Shown here in pieces: positions 1 through 8,305 of a DNA stretch of 64,000 bases. A model generated the notes under the pieces. It was not told where the DNA came from, searched no databases, and saw only the letters and a program-made list of their open reading frames with translations. Position numbers and translations under genes: made by a program. The DNA lies in NCBI RefSeq assembly GCF_020687745.1, contig NZ_JAJEWK010000011.1:124001-188000 (forward strand), in the 5' to 3' direction. Source of the DNA: Chryseobacterium sp. MFBS3-17. GTDB taxonomy: Bacteria > Bacteroidota > Bacteroidia > Flavobacteriales > Weeksellaceae. Within the stretch, counting starts at the first letter, position 1; the number at the start of each line of letters is the position of its first letter.

Positions 1-929
1 ACAAGGAAATTTATTATTCTTTTACCAATTACATTACGCCGGGAACGATTTACAAATACAACCTGGCGAGTGGCGCCTCTGAAGTATATCAAAAACCAAA
101 AGTGAACTTTAATCCGGATGATTATGTGTCAGAGCAGGTGTTTTATACATCAAAGGATGGTACCCGCATCCCCATGATGATTAACTATAAAAAAGGAACG
201 AAACTGGATGGAAAAAATCCTACCATTCTGTATTCTTATGGTGGTTTCAACATCAGCCTGCAGCCCGGTTTCTCGGTAGTAAATGCCATCTGGATGGACA
301 ATGGCGGAATCTATGCAGTACCGAATATCCGCGGGGGCGGTGAGTATGGCAAAAAATGGCATGATGCAGGAACCAAGTTGCAGAAGAAGAATGTTTTTGA
401 AGACTTTATCGCAGCTGGAGAGTATCTGCAGAGCAAGGGCTATACATCACCGGAATATATGGCGCTCTCAGGCCGTTCAAACGGAGGTCTGCTGGTAGGT
501 GCTACCATGACCATGCGTCCGGATCTTGCCAAAGTGGCTTTCCCGGGTGTAGGCGTTCTGGATATGCTGCGTTACAACAAGTTTACAGCCGGTGCCGGCT
601 GGAGTTACGACTATGGAACCGCCGAGGATTCCAGAGAAATGTTTGATTACCTGAAGTCGTACTCACCGGTGCACAACGTGCGCAAGGGCGTGTGCTATCC
701 GTCTACCATGATTATTACCAGTGACCATGATGACCGCGTGGTGCCTGCCCACTCCTTTAAATTCGGGGCTGAACTGCAGGAAAAACAATCATGCAGCAAT
801 CCTGTGCTGGTCAGAATTGAAATGAATGCGGGTCATGGCGCGGGACGCAGCACCGATCAGGTGATTGGCGAAAATACAGACATGCTGAGTTTTGCCCTAT
901 ATGAAATGGGCGTCCGCAGTCTGAAGTAG
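1..929 (+). CDS. Prolyl oligopeptidase (peptidase S9A), 3' part
   Basis: C-terminal catalytic domain of a prolyl oligopeptidase, a serine peptidase that cuts short peptides after proline. The frame is open from base 3, so the N-terminal propeller lies left of the window; the GTG at 102 is an internal Val codon. All three catalytic residues are visible: Ser in SGRSNGG (about 468-488), Asp in the DHDDRVVP stretch (about 722-745) and His in NAGHGAG (about 826-846). The domain reads intact to its stop. A terminator hairpin follows. Cellular location cannot be told without the N-terminus. Confidence 0.93.
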   Translation, partial: KEIYYSFTNYITPGTIYKYNLASGASEVYQKPKVNFNPDDYVSEQVFYTSKDGTRIPMMINYKKGTKLDGKNPTILYSYGGFNISLQPGFSVVNAIWMDNGGIYAVPNIRGGGEYGKKWHDAGTKLQKKNVFEDFIAAGEYLQSKGYTSPEYMALSGRSNGGLLVGATMTMRPDLAKVAFPGVGVLDMLRYNKFTAGAGWSYDYGTAEDSREMFDYLKSYSPVHNVRKGVCYPSTMIITSDHDDRVVPAHSFKFGAELQEKQSCSNPVLVRIEMNAGHGAGRSTDQVIGENTDMLSFALYEMGVRSLK

Positions 930-967
930 ATATAATCGGAGGCCGCACTACCGGCGTCTGAAAAACC

Positions 968-997
968 ATCCGGAGGTCATGCGATCTCCGGATTTTT
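968..997 (+). terminator. Terminator after prolyl oligopeptidase
   Basis: Inverted repeat ATCCGGAG / CTCCGGAT with a 10-nt loop, followed directly by TTTTATTT: a rho-independent terminator for the upstream peptidase gene. The rest of the gap to 1149 (about 150 bases) shows no convincing gene or signal. Confidence 0.8.
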
Positions 998-1149
998 ATT
1001 TAAATGTCTGATATTCAGCGATGTATTTTTGTGAAATTCCTGCAGTCGGATTTCTCAGGAGCAGATTCGTGTTGGTGTTCGGAAATCAAAGACCGGTTTG
1101 AGTCATTGCAAATATTCCTGACCCGAAAATTACTTCTGCCGTATGGTCA

Positions 1150-1386
1150 TTACATCTTCCTCAGCTGCTGCTTTACCGGAATCAGCAGGTCTGTAAGACC
1201 ATTCAGTTTGATTTCGTAAATGGTATGCAGTTGCATCCCGAGTTTACCTTTGGGCATCCCCTGGCGCATAAACCATTCCAGATAAGATACGGGTAAGTCC
1301 GCGATGAGGGTGCCTTTGTATTTGCCAAACGGCATCTTTTCGGTACATATTTCTACCAATATTTGAGGGTTCGCACCTTCATTCAT
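1150..1386 (-). CDS. DUF3820 family protein
   Basis: Small protein of about 78 residues carrying the DUF3820 signature: MPFGKYKG, then DLPVSYLEWF, then a KLG..LHTIYEIKLNGL stretch. No function is established for the family. An open frame extends upstream to 1458, but family members begin shortly before MPFGKYKG, so I chose the ATG at 1386 (MNEGANPQ...). It is the last gene of a minus-strand group after the cupin and the CstB-like enzyme and may share their transcript. Biochemical role unknown. Confidence 0.75.
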   Translation of the reverse strand: MNEGANPQILVEICTEKMPFGKYKGTLIADLPVSYLEWFMRQGMPKGKLGMQLHTIYEIKLNGLTDLLIPVKQQLRKM

Positions 1387-1522
1387 AATAAAGTTTTGAG
1401 TGTTCAGGAAATCCGGAATCGGCAAGCATCGTTTGAACTCATCAGATAAAAAAAGCACAAATCCCGGAACGTTCCGTAATCTTGGGGCAAAGGAACGACT
1501 CGTTCTGGAATCCGTGCAGATC

Positions 1523-1822
1523 TTAAATGACTTTTTTGGTAATCAGAAAAAGGTTTTCTGCATCCAGCCCTTCCACGTGATGCACTTCTTCCAGTGGAAT
1601 TTCAAAAAAATCCAGACTGTTCAGTGTCAGTTCGCGGTCCGGTAATACAAATCGGATGCTGCCTTTCAGGACAATAAGCGTAGCCGGAATACTGGTTTTA
1701 TGCTTCTCCAGCACGGCACCTTTGCCCAGAGCTATCGCTATTTGTTGAATCCGGTCGGTTATCTTAATCTGAAAAACAGAGGACCTGTCCGGCAGGAAAT
1801 CGGTGTATTTTAAGATGTTCAT
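1523..1822 (-). CDS. Small cupin-domain protein
   Basis: A 99-residue single-domain cupin. It shows the expected conserved beta-barrel pattern: a glycine-rich turn (ALGKGAVLEKHKT), a central strand pair (ATLIVLKGSIRFVL) and a C-terminal H-H stretch (PLEEVHHVEGL). The usual HxH...E metal ligands are incomplete, so it may be a binding or sensor barrel and not an enzyme. It starts 7 bases after the CstB-like gene ends, so the two are almost certainly co-transcribed, which suggests a link to sulfide/persulfide metabolism. That link rests on position only. Confidence 0.75.
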   Translation of the reverse strand: MNILKYTDFLPDRSSVFQIKITDRIQQIAIALGKGAVLEKHKTSIPATLIVLKGSIRFVLPDRELTLNSLDFFEIPLEEVHHVEGLDAENLFLITKKVI

Positions 1823-1829
1823 ATCAGTT

Positions 1830-3239
1830 TCAGGCTTTTTTGGAAGAACAGATAAACTGGGAAGTCGGAATTTTTTCGGTTTTCTTAATCCCGTTGAATC
1901 CGCCTCCTATTTCGGTGAAATTACGTACTCCTCTGGAATTCAGGATGCTGGCGGCTATCATACTGCGGTATCCGCCTGCACAGTGCAGGAAAAAATGTTC
2001 GGTATCATCTATTGTTCCGGCCCACTCAGCAATCTGATCAAGCGGCAGGCTATGGGCATTTTCTATATGTTCCGATTCAAATTCAGTGTCTTTACGTACA
2101 TCGATAATTTTGGTTCCCGGCTCAAATTTCCCGACAAACTCTTCGGGTGTAATGCGTTGAATTTCATCGGTTTCACCGCCAAAGTCGTTCCAGCTTTCAT
2201 ATCCGCCTTCCAGATAACCCAGCACCTGATCAAAACCTACACGGGATAACCGGGTGATGGCTTCTTCTTCCGTTCCAGGATCAGAAACAAGCAAAATGGG
2301 TTGTTGTACGTCCACAATCATGGCCCCTACCCATGGGGCAAAATCACCCTTCAATCCTATATTTACCGAGTTGGGCACAAATCCTTTATGAAAATCTGCT
2401 GCGCTCCGGGTGTCCAGAATCAGGGCGTTGGTATCTTCTGCAGTCTGTTCGAAATCAGATGCTGGAACCGGATTGAGGCCTTTCTGAAGTACCTGGTCAA
2501 AACTGTCATAACCGCCTTTGTTCATGGCCACATTCATTCCGAAGTATTTCGGCGGTGCAGAAAGTCCGTCCAGTACAGCTTCTATAAATGCTTCACGGTT
2601 AGGCTGATTGAGGGCATAATTGGTGCGCTTCTGATTTCCGAGGGTGTCCACAGTTTCCTTCTGCATATTCTTTCCGCAGGCAGATCCGGCACCATGAGCG
2701 GGATATACGGTAATGTCATCTGCCAGCGGCATAATCTTCGCCTGGAGGCTGTCATACAGCATTCCTGCCAGGTCTTCCTGAGTCATGCTGGCAGCTTTCT
2801 GAGCAAGATCCGGACGGCCTACATCTCCCAGAAACAGAGTGTCTCCTGAGAAAATGGCGGTTTCTTTTCCGTTTTCGTCAATCAGCAGGTAGGTAGAACT
2901 TTCCAGCGTGTGACCCGGTGTATGCAGTACTTTAATTTTTATTTTTCCAATTTCGAAAATCTGATTATCAGTAGCCGTGATGGCCTCAAAAGCAGGCTCG
3001 GCAGTGGGTCCGTACACAATGGGTGCACCGGTTTTCTTGCTGAGGTCCAGATGTCCCGAAACAAAATCTGCATGGAAATGCGTTTCGAAGATATATTTCA
3101 GGGTTACACCATCCTGTTCCAAACGGTTCAGGTAGGGCTGGACTTCGCGCAGCGGATCTATAATGGCAGCTTCACCATCAGAGACTATATAGTATGCACC
3201 CTGTGCCAGACATCCGGTATATATTTGTTCTACTTTCAT
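1830..3239 (-). CDS. CstB-like persulfide dioxygenase-rhodanese fusion
   Basis: About 469 residues in three domains, the layout of Staphylococcus CstB: an N-terminal metallo-beta-lactamase-fold persulfide dioxygenase (THFHADFVSGH at about 53-63, then HTPGHT and FSGDTLFLGDVGR), a middle rhodanese without catalytic Cys (LLVSDPG where the Cys would be), and a C-terminal rhodanese with Cys about 420 (HCAGGYRS). Such enzymes oxidise low-molecular-weight persulfides to thiosulfate or sulfite and protect from sulfide stress. The open frame extends 8 codons upstream, but homologues begin MKVEQIYTG, giving the start at 3239. The adjacent TauE/SafE permease fits export of the sulfite or thiosulfate produced. 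Acts in the cytoplasm. Confidence 0.88.
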   Translation of the reverse strand: MKVEQIYTGCLAQGAYYIVSDGEAAIIDPLREVQPYLNRLEQDGVTLKYIFETHFHADFVSGHLDLSKKTGAPIVYGPTAEPAFEAITATDNQIFEIGKIKIKVLHTPGHTLESSTYLLIDENGKETAIFSGDTLFLGDVGRPDLAQKAASMTQEDLAGMLYDSLQAKIMPLADDITVYPAHGAGSACGKNMQKETVDTLGNQKRTNYALNQPNREAFIEAVLDGLSAPPKYFGMNVAMNKGGYDSFDQVLQKGLNPVPASDFEQTAEDTNALILDTRSAADFHKGFVPNSVNIGLKGDFAPWVGAMIVDVQQPILLVSDPGTEEEAITRLSRVGFDQVLGYLEGGYESWNDFGGETDEIQRITPEEFVGKFEPGTKIIDVRKDTEFESEHIENAHSLPLDQIAEWAGTIDDTEHFFLHCAGGYRSMIAASILNSRGVRNFTEIGGGFNGIKKTEKIPTSQFICSSKKA

Positions 3240-3317
3240 ATCATGTTCGTTTTTTTGGTTCAATGCAAATTTCGGTTTATTTATTGGATTGCGATGTGAT
3301 GAATGTCAGTTTTAACG

Positions 3318-3348
3318 ATTGATAACATCAATGATTATGATGATTGAT
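3318..3348. promoter_or_regulatory. Clustered ATTGAT/ATCAAT half-sites upstream of cstB-like gene
   Basis: Three six-base half-sites in alternating orientation: ATTGAT (3318-3323), ATCAAT (3327-3332) and ATTGAT (3343-3348). The first pair forms a 6-3-6 palindrome resembling a Crp/FNR-type box (TTGAT-N3-ATCAA; FNR itself has N4). They lie in the 143-base gap between the permease and the persulfide dioxygenase genes, about 80-110 bases before the latter's start. No clear TAnnTTTG promoter is visible here. The regulator is unknown. Confidence 0.4.
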
Positions 3349-3382
3349 TTTTGCTTTTGTCTGATTGTCAAATGTTTGTTTG

Positions 3383-4183
3383 TTACATCACCTGCTTCAC
3401 CAGCAGCTCATTCAGGATGATGAAGATGGCCATGCTGAGTACAAACCATCCGAATACAGGCCTCAGTTTCCGGCCGGCAATCTTGCGGGAAATGCGTACG
3501 CCAATGAGAATTCCGATGACGGAAAGTGCCGTAAAAGACAGCAGAAAAACCCAGTTGACATCTACCTTGTCCAGTGAGGAAATAAATCCGATGAGTGAAT
3601 TGACTGAAATAATCACCAGTGACGTGGCCACCGCCTGTTTCATAGACACCCGGAGCAGCATCACGAGAGCCGGCACAATCAGGAATCCGCCGCCGGCACC
3701 TATGAACCCGGTTACAATGCCTACCAGCAATCCCTGGGATACCAAAAGAGTGTAGTTCACTTCCTCTGATTTCGGAATCCGCTGCCGGTCTATTTTTTTA
3801 ATCATTTTGAAAGATGAAACCAGCATCAGAATGGCAAACAGTACCAGGATGAACATATCCTTGGTAAGGGTGATGCCCCAGCGGTTAATGATGTATTCCG
3901 GCAAATGCGGCAGTACCACACGCCTGGAAAACAAAATCCCGGCCACCGAAGGGAGTCCGAAGAGGAAAGCGTTTTTAAAGTGAACAATCCCCTGGCGAAT
4001 GTACCCCACGGAACCCACCGAGCTGGTGACTCCCACTACAAAAAGTGACAGCGTGGTCGCCGTCATGGCATCAATCCCGAAGATATAAGCGAATACCGGA
4101 ACGCTCAGGATGCTTCCGCCCCCACCAATGAGTCCCATGACGAACCCGATGATGATGGCAAAAAAATATCCGAGAAATTCCAT
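3383..4183 (-). CDS. TauE/SafE family anion permease
   Basis: A 266-residue polytopic inner-membrane protein with the two-repeat TauE/SafE pattern: GLIGGGGSILSVPVFAY near residue 17 and its second-half counterpart GFIGAGGGFLIVPALVML. About eight hydrophobic segments are visible. Family members export sulfite, sulfoacetate or related sulfur anions. Located directly upstream of the CstB-like gene on the same strand, as in staphylococcal cst operons, so sulfite or thiosulfate efflux is the likely job. The substrate is inferred. Confidence 0.87.
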   Translation of the reverse strand: MEFLGYFFAIIIGFVMGLIGGGGSILSVPVFAYIFGIDAMTATTLSLFVVGVTSSVGSVGYIRQGIVHFKNAFLFGLPSVAGILFSRRVVLPHLPEYIINRWGITLTKDMFILVLFAILMLVSSFKMIKKIDRQRIPKSEEVNYTLLVSQGLLVGIVTGFIGAGGGFLIVPALVMLLRVSMKQAVATSLVIISVNSLIGFISSLDKVDVNWVFLLSFTALSVIGILIGVRISRKIAGRKLRPVFGWFVLSMAIFIILNELLVKQVM

Positions 4184-4208
4184 ACCGGTGCTCTACTTGG
4201 TTTAGTGA

Positions 4209-4652
4209 TTAATGAATAGCGGTGATGTTGATGGTTTTGTTGCCCATTTCTAAAGCATCGCCCTCTTTTTTGCCTTTTATTTTACCGTAAATAGGTGCCT
4301 CCGGTGAAATACAGAACACATCTTTTCCCTGAAATTTAAAAGCTGGCAATGCTACCCCCAGAAAGAAATAATTCTGGTCGGTTTCTATCAGTGCGCCCTG
4401 TTCTGCTTCGGTGTGGCTTTTATCTTTTTCTGCCAGCACAAAAAGAAGGTCGTTTTTTTCCTTACTCAGCATTTTTTCAAACCGCAACTGCATGTCTTTG
4501 GCCTCAGTTTGCCGGGCATAATCATCCGGGTCAGAGGTGTCGTCCTCATCCATATCAGACTCTTTTTTATACAATTCCACAGAGTGTTGCAGGTTGTCAA
4601 TGACTTTATATTGTTCTTCTAAAATTTTACTTAAAATTTCGGTTCTTATCAT
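4209..4652 (-). CDS. GreA/GreB-like transcription factor
   Basis: About 147 residues: an N-terminal coiled coil broken by a strongly acidic turn (DMDEDDTSDPDDYARQTE, about residues 34-51), then a compact C-terminal domain with the GreA/GreB FKBP-like pattern (FFLGVALP...ISPEAPIYGKIKGKKEGD). Such proteins enter the RNA polymerase secondary channel; an acidic coiled-coil tip is what rescues backtracked polymerase in GreA. It is shorter and more divergent than true GreA, so it is probably an accessory Gre-like factor. I chose the ATG at 4652 (MIRTEILSKIL) because a -7 element overlaps the longer frame. Confidence 0.7.
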   Translation of the reverse strand: MIRTEILSKILEEQYKVIDNLQHSVELYKKESDMDEDDTSDPDDYARQTEAKDMQLRFEKMLSKEKNDLLFVLAEKDKSHTEAEQGALIETDQNYFFLGVALPAFKFQGKDVFCISPEAPIYGKIKGKKEGDALEMGNKTINITAIH

Positions 4653-4673
4653 GATTGTAAGTTTATCGGGTAT

Positions 4674-4681
4674 CAAATTTA
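4674..4681 (-). promoter_or_regulatory. -7 element of Gre-like gene
   Basis: TAAATTTG on the minus strand, an exact match to the Bacteroidetes -7 consensus TAnnTTTG, 21 bases before the chosen start at 4652. No good TTTG -33 box is seen at the right distance, so this is half a promoter. Confidence 0.5.
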
Positions 4682-4832
4682 ATAAAAATAAACCATTGAA
4701 CAGTCAGACTTTCACTGATAAGAATCAATTTTTACGGTGATTTATGTGGAGTACCTCCGACAACTTATGGTGATTATTTCATTCTGATTCTTTGGTGGGT
4801 TTTTACTTGAAATGCTGATAACCGAACTCAGG

Positions 4833-6821
4833 TTAATAGTCAAACTGAAGGTGAATAAAGAAATTTCGCCCGGGTCTTGGGATATGGTTCCAGTCTGCAT
4901 AAGTGGTATAGTGCCGGTCCAAAAGGTTTTCCACGCCGGTTTTTAACTGCCATTTTCCATTTCCGCTGCCGAACGTATATCCTGCGGCAGCATTCAGCAG
5001 AAAATACCCGGAATTCGGAAGTTCTCCCTGTTCGGCACTGTAGTTTCGGTGTTTACTGTTTCCTGATGCAGAAACCTCAGCAGTCATTTTTTTTAAGGTG
5101 TATCTGAGTTTCGAAGTATATGCAAACGGACTGATGTACGGCAGGTTCTTTTGGGCAACATCCTTACCCCGGGCATAAACAAGCCCGACATGCCACTGCA
5201 GAGCCGGCCACAGTTTCCATTCTGATTCATAACTGACATTCAGAATCCTGGCATGAGGAAGCGCACTGTAAATCTTCACGCCATGTGCTCCTATGGTCAT
5301 GGGTGATAAATCCGGATTGATTTTGCCGGTGATAAAATTTGAAATATGAAAGAACGTACCGTTTATTCTGGCTGAAAACTCATCAGTTTTGTATTGCAGG
5401 AATGCATTGAGTTCGGCAGAAGTTTCGTTTTTGAGGTCCGGATTTCCAATATAATCATAATTCTCCGCACTGTTAAACAAATAAAATCCATAACCTTCGG
5501 ATACAGAGGGGGCGCGGTCTCCGTATCCGGCTCCAATGCCATAGGAAAACCGGCGGATACGGTTGCTGTACTGCGCTGATGCGCTTTTTACAAACCTGTT
5601 CTGGCCGTCGGTCATCTCGGGATAAAAAATCTGGAGACTGTTCAGGCCTTCCTCCCGGGCTATGCTGTTGCGGTGAAATCCGATGGCTACCGAAAGTTTT
5701 AGTTGATTGTCCGGTCTCAGCGAGATGCGGTCTTCCAGATACAGGCCCTGGTACAGGGTGCGGACATCCGGCCAGGTGTACATGAACATCAGATGCTCTT
5801 CCGGATTCTCCGGATACATGGTCATTTCTGCCAGCGACTGGTTATAGTATCCGTTCAGGTTAACTGAGATTTGATGTGAATGCCGGATTGCAGATGCTTT
5901 GGAGTAATAACCGTACGTTTTACTCCAGCCGGGCATATCCATGTGTATGGGAACATTCGGCCTTTTGGTATCGTCCATGCGGTGGGTAATCGTGTTGTAA
6001 TACAATTTGGTTTCCCACTCCTTTAGGGAAGCTTGCTCTGGTTGATAAAGATATTTCAGAGAAGCAATGGTGGCTTCTGCCAGAGAAACATCCATGGGAA
6101 GGGCAGGGTAGCCCACGTCATGAGCCTTGTCATAGATGACAGAGGTTTCCAGGGTGTAGTGTTCTTTCACGAGGAGGCCGGCAGTACCGGAGACATTCAA
6201 TTTGCTGAACTGAGAAAAGTCCACTTCTTGACCGCCACCGGATTTGTAATTTTCTGCGTCGCGGTTCATAAAATCAATCGAAGTGTACAGTTTCGGATTT
6301 CTATAATGTACTGATGCGCCGAATATTTTCTGCTGGTTCACACTTTCATATCCGGAGTGAATGCCATATTTCCAACGCTTCTCACCGAAGTTTCCGGTTT
6401 TGCGCTTCAGGTCTATCGCTCCACCGATGGTCGAGCCGTGGCAGGAACCTGATTGCCCGGAAGAAATTTCAGCAGCAGCGAGGTTAGAAACTTCCACGTA
6501 GGAGGTTATGGGATCCATTTTATCTGTGCACGCCCCGAAAATTCGCATGCCATCAATGGTGAGGACGGTTCTTTCGGTACTCATATTGTTGATGAGCGGT
6601 TCCCATGCATAAGCACCGCGTTTCAGCATTTGTACCTGTGCAGATTGCTGCAGGTATTCGTCTATGGAACTCAGAGGCTTTGCCTGGCGGGATCCGGGAT
6701 CTCCGTGACCTATAATGATCACTTCCTGAATCATTGCATGTCCCGTACTGTCCCCAGGGTGATGTTGTGCAGGCGATGTGCCCGTGGCCAGCAGCATTAC
6801 GGGAATTATTATTTTTTTCAT
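4833..6821 (-). CDS. TonB-dependent receptor, OprC-like (probable copper uptake)
   Basis: A 662-residue outer-membrane receptor: signal peptide (1-19), TonB-box region and plug (about 30-150), then a beta-barrel ending in aromatic FDY. The plug carries GACTDKMDPITSY with Cys98 and Met102, matching the CxxxM motif that binds copper in OprC/NosA receptors; another Cys sits in SGSCHGST near 127. It lacks the long N-terminal carboxypeptidase-like domain of SusC proteins. It is last in a minus-strand group after a Met/His-rich lipoprotein and a Cys-rich small protein, consistent with copper import or sensing. Substrate inferred from the motif. Confidence 0.8.
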   Translation of the reverse strand: MKKIIIPVMLLATGTSPAQHHPGDSTGHAMIQEVIIIGHGDPGSRQAKPLSSIDEYLQQSAQVQMLKRGAYAWEPLINNMSTERTVLTIDGMRIFGACTDKMDPITSYVEVSNLAAAEISSGQSGSCHGSTIGGAIDLKRKTGNFGEKRWKYGIHSGYESVNQQKIFGASVHYRNPKLYTSIDFMNRDAENYKSGGGQEVDFSQFSKLNVSGTAGLLVKEHYTLETSVIYDKAHDVGYPALPMDVSLAEATIASLKYLYQPEQASLKEWETKLYYNTITHRMDDTKRPNVPIHMDMPGWSKTYGYYSKASAIRHSHQISVNLNGYYNQSLAEMTMYPENPEEHLMFMYTWPDVRTLYQGLYLEDRISLRPDNQLKLSVAIGFHRNSIAREEGLNSLQIFYPEMTDGQNRFVKSASAQYSNRIRRFSYGIGAGYGDRAPSVSEGYGFYLFNSAENYDYIGNPDLKNETSAELNAFLQYKTDEFSARINGTFFHISNFITGKINPDLSPMTIGAHGVKIYSALPHARILNVSYESEWKLWPALQWHVGLVYARGKDVAQKNLPYISPFAYTSKLRYTLKKMTAEVSASGNSKHRNYSAEQGELPNSGYFLLNAAAGYTFGSGNGKWQLKTGVENLLDRHYTTYADWNHIPRPGRNFFIHLQFDY

Positions 6822-6877
6822 GTAAAGGGAGGTTTAAATGAACCGGGCGTGATCTGTAGATGCCACCCGGTCGGTAA

Positions 6878-7726
6878 TTAAAATTCCAGTTCAAAAAATA
6901 AACTGCTTTCCGGGTGGATGTCAGTCACGGCTTCTCCTTTCAGAATGCTGCCGTCTGCTGCCAGTAATTGCAGGTTCAGTTTCCAGTAACCGGTCATGGT
7001 AAGTGACACTTTACCCTGATAAAAACCATTGGTCTGGCTTTGTATGGCATCTTCATTATTTGGCGAACTGTGATTGCCCATTCCCGGCATGCGCGGATCC
7101 AGTTTTAGTTTCAATCCGTTGGCCACAGGAAATGTCATCATATCCTGCATTTTCCAGATGCCTACAGTCCAGTTGTTGATGGCTACTTTTGGCGATGATG
7201 GCTCTATGTGGGCAATGACATAGCGCTGTCCATCTGCACCAAGTACCGCATTTACATTTTTGCGCTGTACAGGCTGTACGGTAATGGGTGCTGTGGCCGT
7301 ATAAGCTACACCATTAAGGACATAATCAAGCGTCAGATCCCAGTATTCTGTATTGTTTTGGGGCATCTGAAACACGATATATCCGTGGTATAGCGAGGTG
7401 GCAGAAGGAGTAATGGCAGACCGCGGGCAGGAATGTGTCATGGAGGTCATGTGCATGCGGGGGGTCCACGTGATGTTTGCATTGGCCTCATATTGATTAT
7501 TGCTGAGGTTCCTGATGCGCAGCGTAATGTCATTATATCCGGTCTGGAAAGTGCCGCGTACGGTATACAGTTCTATGGCATGTGTACTGTTGGTGATTTC
7601 CTGGACTTTTAGCAGATTCTGTAAGCCGTTGGTCTCGGGAATTTTGGGGTCTTCGGTGCTGCGACAGGACAGCATGATGGCGGACATGACGATGAGCGCC
7701 ATGAATATTTTAAAAGAAAATTTCAT
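6878..7726 (-). CDS. Met/His-rich lipoprotein, tandem FixH/YtkA-like domains
   Basis: A 282-residue lipoprotein with lipobox MLSC (Cys21), so anchored on the periplasmic side or at the outer membrane. Two Ig-like halves follow, about 40-160 and 165-282. Each contains a metal-type patch: TPRMHMTSMTHSCP in the first and DPRMPGMGNHSSPN in the second. The repeated pattern resembles FixH/YtkA-like domains, which often accompany copper proteins. It lies between the Cys-rich protein gene and the OprC-like receptor gene with short gaps. A copper-binding or copper-handing role is my inference. Confidence 0.65.
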   Translation of the reverse strand: MKFSFKIFMALIVMSAIMLSCRSTEDPKIPETNGLQNLLKVQEITNSTHAIELYTVRGTFQTGYNDITLRIRNLSNNQYEANANITWTPRMHMTSMTHSCPRSAITPSATSLYHGYIVFQMPQNNTEYWDLTLDYVLNGVAYTATAPITVQPVQRKNVNAVLGADGQRYVIAHIEPSSPKVAINNWTVGIWKMQDMMTFPVANGLKLKLDPRMPGMGNHSSPNNEDAIQSQTNGFYQGKVSLTMTGYWKLNLQLLAADGSILKGEAVTDIHPESSLFFELEF

Positions 7727-7805
7727 TTTGAATAAAATTTAAGGGGTAAAATTGGGTTCTGAACAGATGAATGTCCGGAACCTTTGAAATAAATCCGAAA
7801 AGAGT

Positions 7806-8174
7806 TTACTTTTCAATCTTTGGCGGGTGCGGCAATATACGGTGATAGCCTTTGAGGGTATCAGCGGTTTTGTGGAGGACAAGATCTTCACTTTTTCGGT
7901 AAACAACCGCATTCTTTAGTGGAAATTCAACTGCAGCGAGTGGAAAAATGTGAAACTCAAAATGCTTTTTGATGACCTGTACCGGTGCTGAACTGTTTTC
8001 ATTGACTTTTTTTACCTCACACTTGCCGTGGCATTCCAGTTCGGGATTTGCAGTATTGATGCAGTGTTTTTCGTAAAAATTCCGGTTCAGATAATAGTCT
8101 GCCAGTATCAGCGTGTTCTGGAAACTTACCAGAAAAACAAGCGTGGACAGTATACTGAGCAGAATGGTTTTCAT
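7806..8174 (-). CDS. Small secreted Cys-rich protein
   Basis: About 122 residues. It opens with a hydrophobic segment (MKTILLSILSTLVFLVSF) that is a signal peptide or anchor, followed by a conserved-looking motif with three cysteines, CINTANPELECHGKC (about residues 38-52), and ends in a His/Pro-rich tail (YHRILPHPP). The Cys/His content and position ahead of the lipoprotein and OprC-like receptor suggest metal handling, perhaps copper. I recognise no named family. The frame extends upstream from a TTG, but the ATG at 8174 puts the signal peptide at the N-terminus. Confidence 0.65.
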   Translation of the reverse strand: MKTILLSILSTLVFLVSFQNTLILADYYLNRNFYEKHCINTANPELECHGKCEVKKVNENSSAPVQVIKKHFEFHIFPLAAVEFPLKNAVVYRKSEDLVLHKTADTLKGYHRILPHPPKIEK

Positions 8175-8183
8175 TTTATGAAT

Positions 8184-8191
8184 CAAATTTA
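8184..8191 (-). promoter_or_regulatory. -7 element of copper-module operon
   Basis: TAAATTTG on the minus strand, 9 bases before the ATG at 8174. Transcription would begin almost at the start codon, so the mRNA would be nearly leaderless. No clear -33 box. Confidence 0.45.
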
Positions 8192-8305
8192 AGACTTTTT
8201 AGTTTTAAATAAAAATGATTATAATCAGTAGATTCATCTGTTTTCCTGTTCCACACAGATTCTCGTGATTTTTTTTATCTTTAGCTCGTAAAACAGAAAA
8301 CACTC

